Shown here: in pieces, positions 17,760 through 25,787 of the stretch
Numbering within the stretch: position 1 is the first letter of the stretch
How the letters are laid out: each line of letters starts with the position of its first letter
Assembly (NCBI GenBank): GCA_030429365.1
Contig: JAUIEW010000015.1
Coordinates: forward strand, 1-39,475
Origin: Phycisphaerae bacterium
GTDB lineage: Bacteria > Planctomycetota > Phycisphaerae > UBA1845
Length of the DNA: 39,475 nucleotides
Direction: 5' to 3'
Program-made: the position numbers and the translations under genes
The notes under the pieces: model-generated
The model's input: the letters and a program-made list of their open reading frames with translations, nothing else
The model's database searches: none
Told to the model about the DNA's origin: nothing

Positions 17760-18292
17760 GTTTGGAAACTCCGCAGAGGAAATGCCATGCCAATTCGATT
17801 GCTTTATCGCGTGAAGGATAATGGCCGACCATTCAGGTGCGACCCGTCCACCGACCTCGGACTCGCCCCACAACGGTGAGCGTCACCAACCACTTCGAGC
17901 ATTGTACAGCAGGACGAATCGAAGTGGGCCCTGAGGGAAGCTGCGCGCGGTTCGCGGCGCTGACTTCCGTGGTGTGCGCCTGGTTGCCGTGGGTCGTTAA
18001 ATCCCGATGCGTACAGTCTTAACCGATGCACGAAACTGATAAAACTAACGTTTTTAGTTTATGCGTCCATGAACTAGATTGCCAGTATCCATTGTTGTAG
18101 CGTCTTGCAATCTTAAGCAGTACTTCATGGACGAGGCGGGACAATGGAAACCGGCATCGTTCATCATGGATGACTGCTCAGCGTCAACGGTTGAGCTAAG
18201 TTTAGTAATTATAGTTGGTTATGTAAAGTTGCCCGGGCGGTTGGTTTGACTCGGCACGCTCCGAAGACAAAAGCCCATTGGGATGAACGGCT
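17760..18292. other. Divergent intergenic region with two inverted repeats
   Basis: This 533-base gap separates the leftward envelope operon from the rightward TSUP gene and should hold both promoters. The part at 18030-18230 is clearly AT-richer than its surroundings. It contains a short perfect hairpin, AAACTAA-CGTTT-TTAGTTT (18042-18060), and a wider inverted repeat, GTCCATGAA (18065-18073) with TTCATGGAC (18124-18132). No -35/-10 pair stands out. The small open frames here have no supporting signals. Confidence 0.5.
18042..18132. promoter_or_regulatory. Pair of inverted repeats, possible operator or leader structure
   Basis: A 7-base stem with a 5-base loop (18042-18060) is followed at once by a 9-base perfect inverted repeat with arms 18065-18073 and 18124-18132. 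They lie about 160-250 bases upstream of the TSUP start and in the upstream region of the divergent operon. A regulatory role is inferred from symmetry and position only. Confidence 0.35.
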
Positions 18293-19063
18293 TTGAATAG
18301 CATCACCATAGTCCTGCCGTTGGCTGCCCTGATCGCGTCGGTCATCTCCGGCATCATCGGCATGGGTGGCGGTATTTTGCTCTTGGCTGTGATGCTGTCG
18401 TTCTTGGATCACGGCGAGGCCATCCCGCTCCATGCGGTGGTTCAGCTGTGCAGCAATACGACGCGGTCGATTGCATTCTGGAAGAGTGCGGACCTTCGCG
18501 CCGTCCGGCGCTTCATCATGGGAATGCTCCCGGGGGCCGTGGTGGGTACGCTGGCGCTCTACTGGATTGGGCGCATCGAAGCCGGCGAGCCTTATCTCAA
18601 GATGCTCGTTGGTCTGTACGTTTTGATCGCGCCGTTCGTACCGAAGGGTAAGTCGCAGGAATCGCCGACGCCGGAAACAAGCTTGCGCGGATTCTTCTCC
18701 ATCGGATTCCTTGCGGGCGCAATGGCGCTGACGATCGGTGCCATCGGCCCGCTGATCGCGCCCATCTTTTCCCGTCATGGGTACGTCAAGGAACGCCTCA
18801 TCGCCACGAAAGCGGTGTGTCAAACACTGACACATTTCATCAAGCTACCTGCTTTCCTGATCCTTGGAACGTTTGACGGCATCGCCACCGGGACGCTTTC
18901 GCTTCTCATGGTCGCAGCCGTGATCCCGGGAACGCTTCTTGGCAAGCATCTGTTGAAGTATGTGTCTCCGAGCCTCTTCGTCTGGATGTTCAAAATTGCA
19001 CTGGTGGTCGCTGGTATGAAGGTTCTCATTGTTGATGGTATCATGAAGCTGAAGATCAACTAA
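18293..19063 (+). CDS. TSUP (TauE/SafE-like) membrane permease
   Basis: The 256-residue protein is almost entirely hydrophobic, with about seven to eight membrane segments. It opens with PLAALIASVISGIIGMGGGILLL, the Gly-rich first-helix motif of the TauE/SafE family, and shows the repeated second half (SIGFLAGAMALTIGAIGPLIAP). TSUP proteins move sulfite, sulfoacetate or related anions across the inner membrane; no substrate is indicated here. The start is a TTG at 18293, needed because the nearby ATG at 18283 is in another frame and stops after five codons. The glycosidase gene follows four bases after the stop, so the two are cotranscribed. Confidence 0.85.
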   Translation: MNSITIVLPLAALIASVISGIIGMGGGILLLAVMLSFLDHGEAIPLHAVVQLCSNTTRSIAFWKSADLRAVRRFIMGMLPGAVVGTLALYWIGRIEAGEPYLKMLVGLYVLIAPFVPKGKSQESPTPETSLRGFFSIGFLAGAMALTIGAIGPLIAPIFSRHGYVKERLIATKAVCQTLTHFIKLPAFLILGTFDGIATGTLSLLMVAAVIPGTLLGKHLLKYVSPSLFVWMFKIALVVAGMKVLIVDGIMKLKIN

Positions 19064-19067
19064 TCGA

Positions 19068-20141
19068 ATGCCCGAATTCGACACGAACATGGAACCATCG
19101 CTGGATATCAAAATCGGTCAGATGATCATGGTTGGATTTCGCGGGCCGCAGATCACCGCGAGTTCGCCGATCGTCGAATGCATTCGTGATTGCCATCTCG
19201 GCGGTGTGTGGTTGTGCGACTTTCGCGGACCGGCGGGCGAAGACCTTGGCAATGTCACGTCCAAGGGGCAACTGCGTGAATTGGTCGCGGCGTTGAAACA
19301 GTCGGCAGAGATTCCTTTGCTGATGGCGATCGATGCGGAAGGTGGAAGCGTGATCCGCCTCAAGCCCGAATACGGATTTCCGCCCACAAAGTCAGCGGCT
19401 GATTTGGGAGCAGCCGGCGATGTGGAAGCGACTCGGACGCAGGCGCGACAGATCGCCGAAGCACTTCGCGACCTCGGGTTCAATTTGAATTTCGCCCCGG
19501 TGCTCGACACGAACCTCAATCCAGGCAACCCCGCGCTGGGCAAACGGGGGCGATGTTTTTCATCCGACCCCGATGTTGTCGGCGAATTGGCCAGCGTATT
19601 TGTCGAAGAGCATCATCGCGTCGGCATTGGTTGTGCGGTGAAACACTTTCCCGGTCAGGGCAGCGCGGCGTCTGATACGCACGTGGGGTTTGTCGACGCA
19701 AGCGATTGCTGGTCGCGCGATGAGTTGAAGCCGTTTGCAACGTTGATCGGAAAGGGGTTGGCTGACGCGATGCTGACAGGGCATCAGTTTGTCAAACAAC
19801 TGGACCCGGTGTATCCGTCCACGCTCTCGAGGGCGGTTGCGACGGGTCTCGTTCGCGATGAACTCGGGTTTGAGGGCGTGTTGTTCTCAGACGATTTGGG
19901 GATGGGGGCGATCGGAGGTAACTACGCGTTCGATGAAGCGATCGCTTTGGCAATCGAAGCCGGCATCGATGTGATGCTCCATGCCAACACCGAGGTCCAT
20001 CATCTCGACATCGGACAGCGGATACACAACTCAATCCGTCAACATGTTGCGACCGGCCGAATCAGCGAAGAGCGCATTGACATTTCTTATCGGCGCATCG
20101 CGCGACTTAAGGATACATTGAACACCAGCACCTTGGGTTGA
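19068..20141 (+). CDS. nagZ: Glycoside hydrolase family 3, NagZ-like beta-N-acetylhexosaminidase
   Basis: The 357-residue protein has no signal peptide, as expected for the cytoplasmic NagZ that removes GlcNAc from recycled muropeptides. Family motifs are present: GQMIMVGF near the start, GRCFSSDP (161-168, usually GRSFGxDP), KHFPGQG (192-198), SDTH (202-205, holding the mobile acid/base His) and SDDLGMGAI (274-282, with the catalytic Asp). The second His of the usual KHFPGHG is Gln. It starts at ATG 19068, four bases after the TSUP stop. Other GH3 specificities are possible, but length and motifs fit NagZ best. It ends 11 bases before a convergent gene, with no visible terminator. Confidence 0.82.
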   Translation: MPEFDTNMEPSLDIKIGQMIMVGFRGPQITASSPIVECIRDCHLGGVWLCDFRGPAGEDLGNVTSKGQLRELVAALKQSAEIPLLMAIDAEGGSVIRLKPEYGFPPTKSAADLGAAGDVEATRTQARQIAEALRDLGFNLNFAPVLDTNLNPGNPALGKRGRCFSSDPDVVGELASVFVEEHHRVGIGCAVKHFPGQGSAASDTHVGFVDASDCWSRDELKPFATLIGKGLADAMLTGHQFVKQLDPVYPSTLSRAVATGLVRDELGFEGVLFSDDLGMGAIGGNYAFDEAIALAIEAGIDVMLHANTEVHHLDIGQRIHNSIRQHVATGRISEERIDISYRRIARLKDTLNTSTLG

Positions 20142-20152
20142 GCGGAATCGCG

Positions 20153-20539
20153 CTAGTTGTCGTTTGCGCTGTACGCCGCATACGCCAGCAGTACCCAGCC
20201 AGCCAGCATCAACACGCCGCCGATGGGCGTGATCGCTCCCAACTTTTTGATGCCAGTGAGCGCCAGCGCGTAGAGGCTGAACGAGAAGATGCACGCGCCG
20301 ATGGTGAAGCAGTATCCGGAGGCGTTGATCGTTTTCGACGGGAATCTGGAGGCCAGAAACGCGACGCCAATTAGTGCAAGGGCGTGATACATCTCATAGC
20401 GCGCGCCCGTTTCAAAGTTGGCTGTCATGTTTTCGCCTGCGTTGGCCAAACGTTCCTTCAACCCGTGCGCGCCGAACGCGCCGAGGGCTACCGAAACAAA
20501 TCCATGAATTGCCGCACAAATCAACCACACTCGCCACAT
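20153..20539 (-). CDS. DUF423 family membrane protein
   Basis: The 128-residue protein has four predicted membrane segments and the DUF423 (YgdD-like) signature GAFGAHGLK near the N terminus, followed by FETGARYEMYHALALIGVAF. The family is small, widespread and of unknown function. It lies 56 bases downstream of the fxsA-like gene on the same strand, so the two may be cotranscribed. The ribosome binding site is weak. Confidence 0.88.
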   Translation of the reverse strand: MWRVWLICAAIHGFVSVALGAFGAHGLKERLANAGENMTANFETGARYEMYHALALIGVAFLASRFPSKTINASGYCFTIGACIFSFSLYALALTGIKKLGAITPIGGVLMLAGWVLLAYAAYSANDN

Positions 20540-20595
20540 TGTTGCTTGCTCGCTTAAAAGGTTTGATAAGGTTATGAAACACTGTTGTCACTGCT

Positions 20596-21114
20596 CTATT
20601 GGTTTTTTGACTCGGATGTGTCGCTTGAGTCAGGTGTTACGTCTCGGTAGGACACGTCGATGAATTGATCGTCGTTGTCGGTGGCGGACGATGCCGTACC
20701 GCCGAAAAATTCCGCGCCGCCAAAATGAATCGTGGTCGTTTGGCCCGATCGCATCGCGACTCGGTGACTGAAGTGGGCTTGGAGCGACTTGCGAAACAAG
20801 CGACGGATCGGAGCGATGAGCAGCGCGAAACCAACCGCGTCGGTGATGACCCCGGGCGTCACCAGAAGGACAGCCGCAGCAAAGATCATCATCCCTTCGA
20901 TCATCTCATCGGTGGGGATTGCACCTGAGGCGACGCGCTCCTGAATCCTGGTCATCGCCCGCATGCCTTCGCGACGGGCGAGAGCCGCTCCAATGACCCC
21001 AGTCAGAATGATCAATCCGATGGTTGGGCCGACGTGGATGACCTGCCCGATCCGGATCAGCAGCCACAGTTCAACGACCGGTACGACGACAAAAAGTAAG
21101 AACAACCAGGGCAT
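20596..21114 (-). CDS. fxsA: FxsA family membrane protein
   Basis: FxsA is an inner-membrane protein that in E. coli relieves exclusion of phage T7 by F plasmids; its normal role is unknown. From ATG 21114 the product has 172 residues: PWLFLLFVVVPVVELWLLIRIG at the N terminus, the GVIGAALARREG loop, a second membrane pair with LVTPGVITDAVGFALLI, then a polar Ser/Asp-rich tail. The frame extends to 21222, but the extension is not hydrophobic and FxsA proteins begin directly at the first membrane segment. Confidence 0.88.
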   Translation of the reverse strand: MPWLFLLFVVVPVVELWLLIRIGQVIHVGPTIGLIILTGVIGAALARREGMRAMTRIQERVASGAIPTDEMIEGMMIFAAAVLLVTPGVITDAVGFALLIAPIRRLFRKSLQAHFSHRVAMRSGQTTTIHFGGAEFFGGTASSATDNDDQFIDVSYRDVTPDSSDTSESKNQ

Positions 21115-21352
21115 CTTTTTACGCAATCCAAAATGGGCCCGACCACAGTCACGGCAGTCCGACGGGCTGCAGTATCGAATCGTTGGCCAAGGCGTCAAGC
21201 AACCGCGCCACGCGCTACGCAATTAACGTAACTCACCGCCTATCTGTGAATATAGGAGGAATGGCTTCGATTGGCCCAAAAAGTGTCAAAAATAACAAAA
21301 TAATCTGTCAAGAAATGGGCACGAACGACGTATATAACAATGGAGGCGGGCA

Positions 21353-21382
21353 ATGATGATGCCGCCAAGAAAAATCGGCTGA
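21353..21382 (+). CDS. Possible leader peptide, 9 codons
   Basis: GGAGG at 21342-21346 lies six bases before three consecutive ATG codons, and the frame reads MMMPPRKIG before a TGA. Its start signal is among the best in the window, yet the frame is tiny. It may be a leader of the transcript that ends at the terminator near 21583, or chance. Confidence 0.25.
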   Translation: MMMPPRKIG

Positions 21383-21478
21383 CCTGAAAGGTTGGGATTG
21401 GCCGGTGCCAATTGGACGATAGAAAGGCACGACGGTTGGGAGTCAGTGGACAAGAAAGTCGCACGCCCCAACGATCGA

Positions 21479-21583
21479 ATGAATGCAACGATTGCTGAGA
21501 ACTCAGCAAGCTAACAATACTCCTCCTTCTCCTTCTCGTAGAGACCCCACCGCCGCAAGGCTCTGGGGTCTCTTTTCTTTTTT
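21479..21583 (+). ncRNA. Candidate small RNA 3' end: hairpin, CU-rich single strand, terminator
   Basis: In order there is a perfect hairpin TTGCTGAG-AA-CTCAGCAA (21492-21509), an unpaired CU-rich stretch containing ACTCCTCCTTCTCCTTCTC, and a very strong intrinsic terminator. The CU stretch contains CCTCCTT, which resembles the anti-Shine-Dalgarno end of 16S rRNA. No protein gene on this strand ends at this terminator. The 5' end is unknown and could lie as far back as about 21260. A role by pairing with ribosome binding sites is inference. Confidence 0.4.
21540..21583 (+). terminator. Strong intrinsic terminator without an upstream protein gene
   Basis: AGAGACCCCA (21540-21549) pairs with TGGGGTCTCT (21564-21573) around a 14-base loop, followed by TTTCTTTTTT. 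On the plus strand the nearest upstream gene ends at 20141, with two minus-strand genes between, so it must serve a non-coding or very short transcript. Confidence 0.85.
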
Positions 21584-21634
21584 ACCGAATGATTTCGAGT
21601 CGGTGGGGGCGGTACTCAACTGGACCGTCCTTTG

Positions 21635-21665
21635 TTTTCCCCTGGATTCCCGCCTGCGCGGGAAT
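21635..21665. repeat. Dispersed palindromic repeat, copy 1
   Basis: TTTTCCCCTGG followed by the palindrome ATTCCCGCCTGCGCGGGAAT. The same sequence recurs at 32657-32687, and a variant at 29685-29708. It lies between the candidate small RNA and the DUF547 gene. Confidence 0.8.
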
Positions 21666-21704
21666 GTCGGCGATGCCGGGCCGCTGCGTTTGTGCTACTG
21701 CGCT

Positions 21705-22583
21705 TTAGCCGCCGGATCTTGGCGACCAGGCGTTGAGTGCCCGATCGAACGGCAGAGGCGTTACCCGATAGCCTGAGGCGCGGGCGAGGAATTGCCTTCG
21801 CTGCGGACCGGCAAGGTGCATGAGACAGTTCAGCATGGTGGCGGTCGTGTTGCGCGTTTCATTTCGAAATAGCGAATAGAAGGCCTCGCGATTGGTCCAG
21901 ATGTCGAGGGACACGAGCAACTGCTGACGTTCGTGATCGACCACCACCATTTTCGGATTGTCGATCGAGCGCATCGCCAACTCGTTCAAGCGCTCGGTGA
22001 GCCCGTTGCCGCGATAGGGTTGATCGGCCAACGGCGGTGAACCCTTGGCGGCTGAGCACAGCGCGAAATGGAATCGGGCGTTGCCTTTGCTTTCTTCTGC
22101 TGCTTGCTCGCGGATGTCAGCCAGGCTGACGATCTTGCCATCAATTCTGAAACGATAGTCGTATTCGAGATCGCGCATCGCGACGTCGTGCATCGTCGAT
22201 GGGATATCGGCGGAGAGGACGGCTTTGAGCACGCAGGCGTTGTAGCAGTTGATCAAATAGGCCAATCGCGCCGACGGATCGCCGAAAAATGACGGCGTCG
22301 TGACCGGTCCGACGAACGCAATCTGATCGAGGTAAGCGTCGAGCTTGCTCGGATCGCGCTTCAACGTTTCATAATCGACGAGTCCGTCGCGCACGCACGT
22401 CCGCAGCACATCGGCCCACGGGCGATCGTCATAGACCGTGGGCGCTTCAGCCGGGCGAACGGCTTGCGGGTCAAACAAATCCGCCTTCGGGTGCCCGCAC
22501 CCCGCCAGTATGCAAAACGCGCCGATGATGACGGCGCATCGCAAGAATGCAAAATATCGTTGATGACCGGCTACCTTCGCCAC
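21705..22583 (-). CDS. DUF547 family lipoprotein
   Basis: The 292-residue product starts at GTG 22583, with GAGGAG inside the end of the upstream gene at good spacing. It has a lipoprotein signal ending LAGC (Cys29). DUF547 blocks are clear: RLAYLINCYNACVLKAVL (about 105-122), the central IDGKIVSLADIREQ, and RFHFALCSAAKGSPPL (about 168-183). The family is widespread and of unknown function; conserved Cys and His residues have suggested an enzymatic fold. It begins three bases after the DUF1015 gene's stop, so the pair is cotranscribed and probably coupled. Confidence 0.88.
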   Translation of the reverse strand: MAKVAGHQRYFAFLRCAVIIGAFCILAGCGHPKADLFDPQAVRPAEAPTVYDDRPWADVLRTCVRDGLVDYETLKRDPSKLDAYLDQIAFVGPVTTPSFFGDPSARLAYLINCYNACVLKAVLSADIPSTMHDVAMRDLEYDYRFRIDGKIVSLADIREQAAEESKGNARFHFALCSAAKGSPPLADQPYRGNGLTERLNELAMRSIDNPKMVVVDHERQQLLVSLDIWTNREAFYSLFRNETRNTTATMLNCLMHLAGPQRRQFLARASGYRVTPLPFDRALNAWSPRSGG

Positions 22584-22586
22584 GCA

Positions 22587-23831
22587 TTACTCCTCGTATA
22601 GCTGATGAATGGTCAAGCCAGTTGCCAGTTTCGGATAGAAGAACGTGCTCTTTTGCGGCATGAGTTCGCCGGCTTCGCTGACGGCACGGAGCTGTTCCAT
22701 TGGCGTGGCTTTCGGCAACACTGCGACGCCGCCTTTTTCCTCGGCCATCTTGCAGGCGAGTTCGGTCGACTTGGCGTAGTCGATTTTGAAGTTCGCGTTG
22801 GCCGACAGCGTATCGATGAGGTAGCGGTGCAGGTAGGCCACGTCGAGTTCGCGCCAAGCGGGGGCGTGGTCCGATGCAATGTCTTCGAGAATAGCGCGGT
22901 TGGTGAAGCGTACGCCGGCTTTCTTCTTGGATGCACCGTCGTAGAGATGCATGTCAGCCGATGTGTCGTCGGCGGCTTCGATCCCATCGGACCAACCTTC
23001 CATCAGTGCGCTGAGATTGGCGCCGGTTCCCGAGAGGACGCGGTTGTATCCCTGGATCACGCAGCCGGGGTCGTCCATGCTGGCGAGCACCATCATCACG
23101 AAGTTGGCTGGGTGATTGGGCGGTAGGGCTGAACCGTGCATTTCGGCGAGGTACTGCCGGTAGTTTAGCGCCGTGGTGTATCGGTGGTGACCGTCGGCGA
23201 TGTAGAAGTTCTTGTTGATGAGCGCGTTGGCGACGCCGTCAATCGCTTGCTCATCGGTGACGACCCACATCTCGTGCTGCACGCCGTCGAATTTGGCGAC
23301 CGCATCGGGCTTGCCGCTGATCGGCGAGGCGAGGGCTCTGCCGACCGCGTTTTCCGGATCGGTATAAACGGAGAAGATCGGCGACAGGTTGCAGCGCGTT
23401 TCTCGCGTCAGTGCGAATCGATCGGCTTTGGGGCCGCCGAAGGTCTCTTCGTGCGGAAGGATCAGACCTTCGTTGAATTCATGAAGCCGCGCCGCGACGA
23501 TGATCTGATGTCGCGTGTGTTTCTTTCCGTCGATCTCAAACGTCTGGTTATAGGCGTAGACGGCTGGCTTGTCTTCGCGGACGAGCACCCCCAGCGCCGT
23601 CCAGCTTTCCAGATTGAACTGGGCGTCGACGTAGGCTTGCTGCGGGCCTTCGTCTTTGGGCGGGATGTGGGGCAGATCGACCGCGACGATGTTGTGTTCG
23701 TCCTTGGCCAGCAGCGCGTCTTTGTCGGCCTTGTCCAGCACGTCATAAGGCGGCGCCAAGACACCGGACAAATCGCCGCCGAAGCGGTCAAAGTCATATC
23801 GCAGTGCTCGAAAGGGCGCGACTTCAGGCAT
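22587..23831 (-). CDS. DUF1015 family protein
   Basis: From ATG 23831, with GAGGGAG at good spacing, the product has 414 residues, the normal family length; the open frame upstream to 24161 is not supported. It starts PEVAPFRALRYDFDRFGGDLSGVLAPPYDV, the family's N-terminal block. It contains FYIADGHHRYTTALNYR near the middle, the most conserved DUF1015 motif, with two His and an Asp that look catalytic or metal-binding. No signal peptide is present, so it is cytoplasmic. Function is not established for the family. It shares an operon with the DUF547 lipoprotein. Confidence 0.93.
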   Translation of the reverse strand: MPEVAPFRALRYDFDRFGGDLSGVLAPPYDVLDKADKDALLAKDEHNIVAVDLPHIPPKDEGPQQAYVDAQFNLESWTALGVLVREDKPAVYAYNQTFEIDGKKHTRHQIIVAARLHEFNEGLILPHEETFGGPKADRFALTRETRCNLSPIFSVYTDPENAVGRALASPISGKPDAVAKFDGVQHEMWVVTDEQAIDGVANALINKNFYIADGHHRYTTALNYRQYLAEMHGSALPPNHPANFVMMVLASMDDPGCVIQGYNRVLSGTGANLSALMEGWSDGIEAADDTSADMHLYDGASKKKAGVRFTNRAILEDIASDHAPAWRELDVAYLHRYLIDTLSANANFKIDYAKSTELACKMAEEKGGVAVLPKATPMEQLRAVSEAGELMPQKSTFFYPKLATGLTIHQLYEE

Positions 23832-24178
23832 CGTTAACTCCCTCGTTACTTTGAGTTTCCAGATCACGCAGCGTGTGCGTTTTGTTACCCGGTTGGCGAC
23901 GGGGCAGGGCTGATGGTGTGTTCGCCCTCCACGTGCCGGTGGTGCAGCGTATCGGTTGCCCGTCTGACCTGCAACCTTATACGGGCGGGCGGATCGGGCG
24001 TTTGGTGCCAGCGTTTGGGGGATGCTGAAAGCGCCTGCAATGCTGCATATCAGGCGTGGTGCGGCGGTTTTCTGGCGTCGGTTGTTGTCGCAAGCCGATA
24101 TATCACGGAGTGGTTCTCGCGCTGGTATTATCGCGCCGGGCGTGAGTGCGGCGAAGGGCACACTTGGGAGTGTGAAAC
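23832..24178. other. Divergent intergenic region
   Basis: This 347-base gap lies between the leftward DUF1015 gene and the rightward QueC-like gene. I find no clear promoter hexamers, hairpins or repeats, and no convincing short gene. The overlapping plus frames here have poor composition. Confidence 0.4.
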
Positions 24179-24880
24179 GTGTCGAATTGCGTTGTTCTGT
24201 GTAGCGGTGGAATCAACAGCACGGTGGCTGCGGTGCATGCGGCCCGTGAGCGCGATGTGCATCTGCTGCATGTCGATTTCGGCCAGGTGGCTGCGACGGC
24301 TCAACGCAGCGCGGTGCATGATATCGCCCAGGCGATCGGCTGCGACACCATCGACATCGACTTGCCGCATCTGACCGCCATCGCCAGACTCCATCGCAAC
24401 GCCAACGGTCAATCGGGCGAGCATCTGGACTCGGCGAATCAGAACACGCCCAAGCTGACGGTCGCGTCCGTTCCGCTGTTGATGGCCGAACTGCTCGGGA
24501 TCGGTGTGCAGACTGCGATTCGACTTGGCGCGGCGGCTGTCGTCGTTGGATCAAGTGAAGCCGCCAGCGAAACCGAATCGGAAGCCGGTCCGGGAAATGG
24601 CGCGGCATACCTTCGTCAGGATTATTATTACCTGTTCAGTCGATTGGTGGAGATGTCGGTGAGCGCGAGGAATCCGGTTCACCTCGAAACCCCGCTGATC
24701 GATTTCACCCGCGACGAGATCGTCAAGATCGGTTCAAGATTCGACACGCCCTTTGATCTGACCTACGCCTGCAAAACCGACCTCGGCACCCACTGCGGCA
24801 CCTGCATCGACTGCGCCGCCCGCCACCGAGCCTTCAATGCCGCCAAGATGCAAGACCCAGCAATGGCCGCCGCAATGTAG
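24179..24880 (+). CDS. Divergent QueC-like PP-loop ATPase
   Basis: QueC makes 7-cyano-7-deazaguanine (preQ0) from CDG with ammonia and ATP. This 233-residue protein has a PP-loop N terminus and the QueC zinc site CX8CX2CX2C (Cys198, 206, 209, 212), and its length is typical. However, the PP-loop reads SGGINS (9-14) where SGGxDS is expected. The VPGRN block is replaced by VASVPLL, and the GYPDCR substrate block by SEAASETESEAGPGNG. It may therefore act on another substrate. QueC-like paralogues are known in some anti-phage systems (Cap9, QatC), but no such neighbours are here. No queD or queE is visible. The start is GTG 24179 with GGAG nine bases upstream. Confidence 0.75.
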   Translation: MSNCVVLCSGGINSTVAAVHAARERDVHLLHVDFGQVAATAQRSAVHDIAQAIGCDTIDIDLPHLTAIARLHRNANGQSGEHLDSANQNTPKLTVASVPLLMAELLGIGVQTAIRLGAAAVVVGSSEAASETESEAGPGNGAAYLRQDYYYLFSRLVEMSVSARNPVHLETPLIDFTRDEIVKIGSRFDTPFDLTYACKTDLGTHCGTCIDCAARHRAFNAAKMQDPAMAAAM

Positions 24881-24897
24881 GGTGGGCCGTGCCCACC
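24881..24897. repeat. Palindrome GGTGGGC-CGT-GCCCACC in a convergent gap
   Basis: A perfect 7-base stem with a 3-base loop begins directly after the QueC-like stop codon and fills half of the 32-base gap to the convergent membrane-protein gene. There is no T run. It may act as a bidirectional transcription stop or be one copy of a dispersed palindrome. Confidence 0.65.
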
Positions 24898-24912
24898 AAG
24901 TTCTGCACGTGG

Positions 24913-25578
24913 CTAGACCGTTTGCGGTCCTTCAATTTTCCGACCAACCTTTTTGAATCCAGTCATTCGGTCCGTGTGAACCTCGATAAAGTCAGCGCCT
25001 GCATTCTCCAGGAATGCGACGAGACGGCGTCCAAGTGCTTCGACCTGCTGTCTTGAGCCCCCGTCGCCTACTTCAAACAAATCGTAATCTCTTGGCCAAC
25101 CTTTGCCGTTCCATTTATCTTCGTACTTGAACCAGAGTAGCCATCCGAACGCTTGTTCGTCGGAGGAATCTGCGAACTGCCCGGCACTCCAGTCCACTGA
25201 GATAGCTCTGTCCAAACTTACATTGAGATAGTAGAAGTCAAAGAAAAGCAGTCGATATCCAAATGCAACTTTGGTTCCCTTCAGGGCTGCCTTATCACTT
25301 GATTCTGCGCACTTCATGATTTCGACGAACTGATTTCGCGCAAGCAAACCAAGGAATGCGATGACCATGCGTACAGGGCTTGCTTCGTATACGAAGGCGA
25401 TGACGATGAAGAACCCGACGAGAAGCAACCACAGACTCGATCGGATCATGGCATCGCGAGCGACAAGATTTTGGATGGCCGCGTATGTTGGGATGGCGAG
25501 TAACGAGAAGGCGATTCCAAGGGCCAGGATGGCTCTCGGGAGATAATGCCATGGTCTCTTGAGACTGAGGCGTTGCAT
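24913..25578 (-). CDS. Hypothetical membrane protein
   Basis: The 221-residue product (ATG 25578; TTG 25599 is possible) has two N-terminal membrane segments (about 13-35 and 47-65), a third weaker hydrophobic stretch (about 68-82), and a hydrophilic C-terminal domain. That domain contains FGYRLLFFDFYYLNVSLDRA and WPRDYDLFEVGDGG. Its gene is AT-richer than its neighbours by eye. No family is recognised. It is convergent with the QueC-like gene and divergent from pilT. Confidence 0.65.
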   Translation of the reverse strand: MQRLSLKRPWHYLPRAILALGIAFSLLAIPTYAAIQNLVARDAMIRSSLWLLLVGFFIVIAFVYEASPVRMVIAFLGLLARNQFVEIMKCAESSDKAALKGTKVAFGYRLLFFDFYYLNVSLDRAISVDWSAGQFADSSDEQAFGWLLWFKYEDKWNGKGWPRDYDLFEVGDGGSRQQVEALGRRLVAFLENAGADFIEVHTDRMTGFKKVGRKIEGPQTV

Positions 25579-25787
25579 GCCTTTAGCATAGACCTTCAAA
25601 TTGGCAGAATCTATTTCTCAGCCGCATTGGCCAAACGCATCAGGAGGGATTTTGCAGGCAAGCGACAAGTTATGACGAGAGTCTCGGCGATTGGAGCTTT
25701 TCCCGTCAGGCTATGCTCGTTGCATGCGTGTTGCTTGGTCACTAATGTGTCTGGAGAATAGTGTGCCGAGTGTCCTAAGGAGTCCCC

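Larger units (their letters stand above)
21115..21704. other. Intergenic region with candidate small RNA and repeat
   Basis: This 590-base gap has no conventional gene. It contains small open frames with Shine-Dalgarno-like tracts (21261-21356, 31 codons, tract too close to the ATG; 21353-21382, MMMPPRKIG, with GGAGG six bases upstream), a candidate small RNA ending in a strong terminator (21479-21583), and a dispersed palindromic repeat (21635-21665). A leftward 89-residue frame at 21240-21509 has unnatural composition and is not called. Confidence 0.55.

Noticed and set aside
21260-21583. Possible tmRNA or known riboswitch
   Set aside because: A short frame at 21479 (MNATIAENSAS) recalls a tag peptide, but there is no tRNA-like domain, no GGATTCGACGG-type motif, and no riboswitch consensus I can match.
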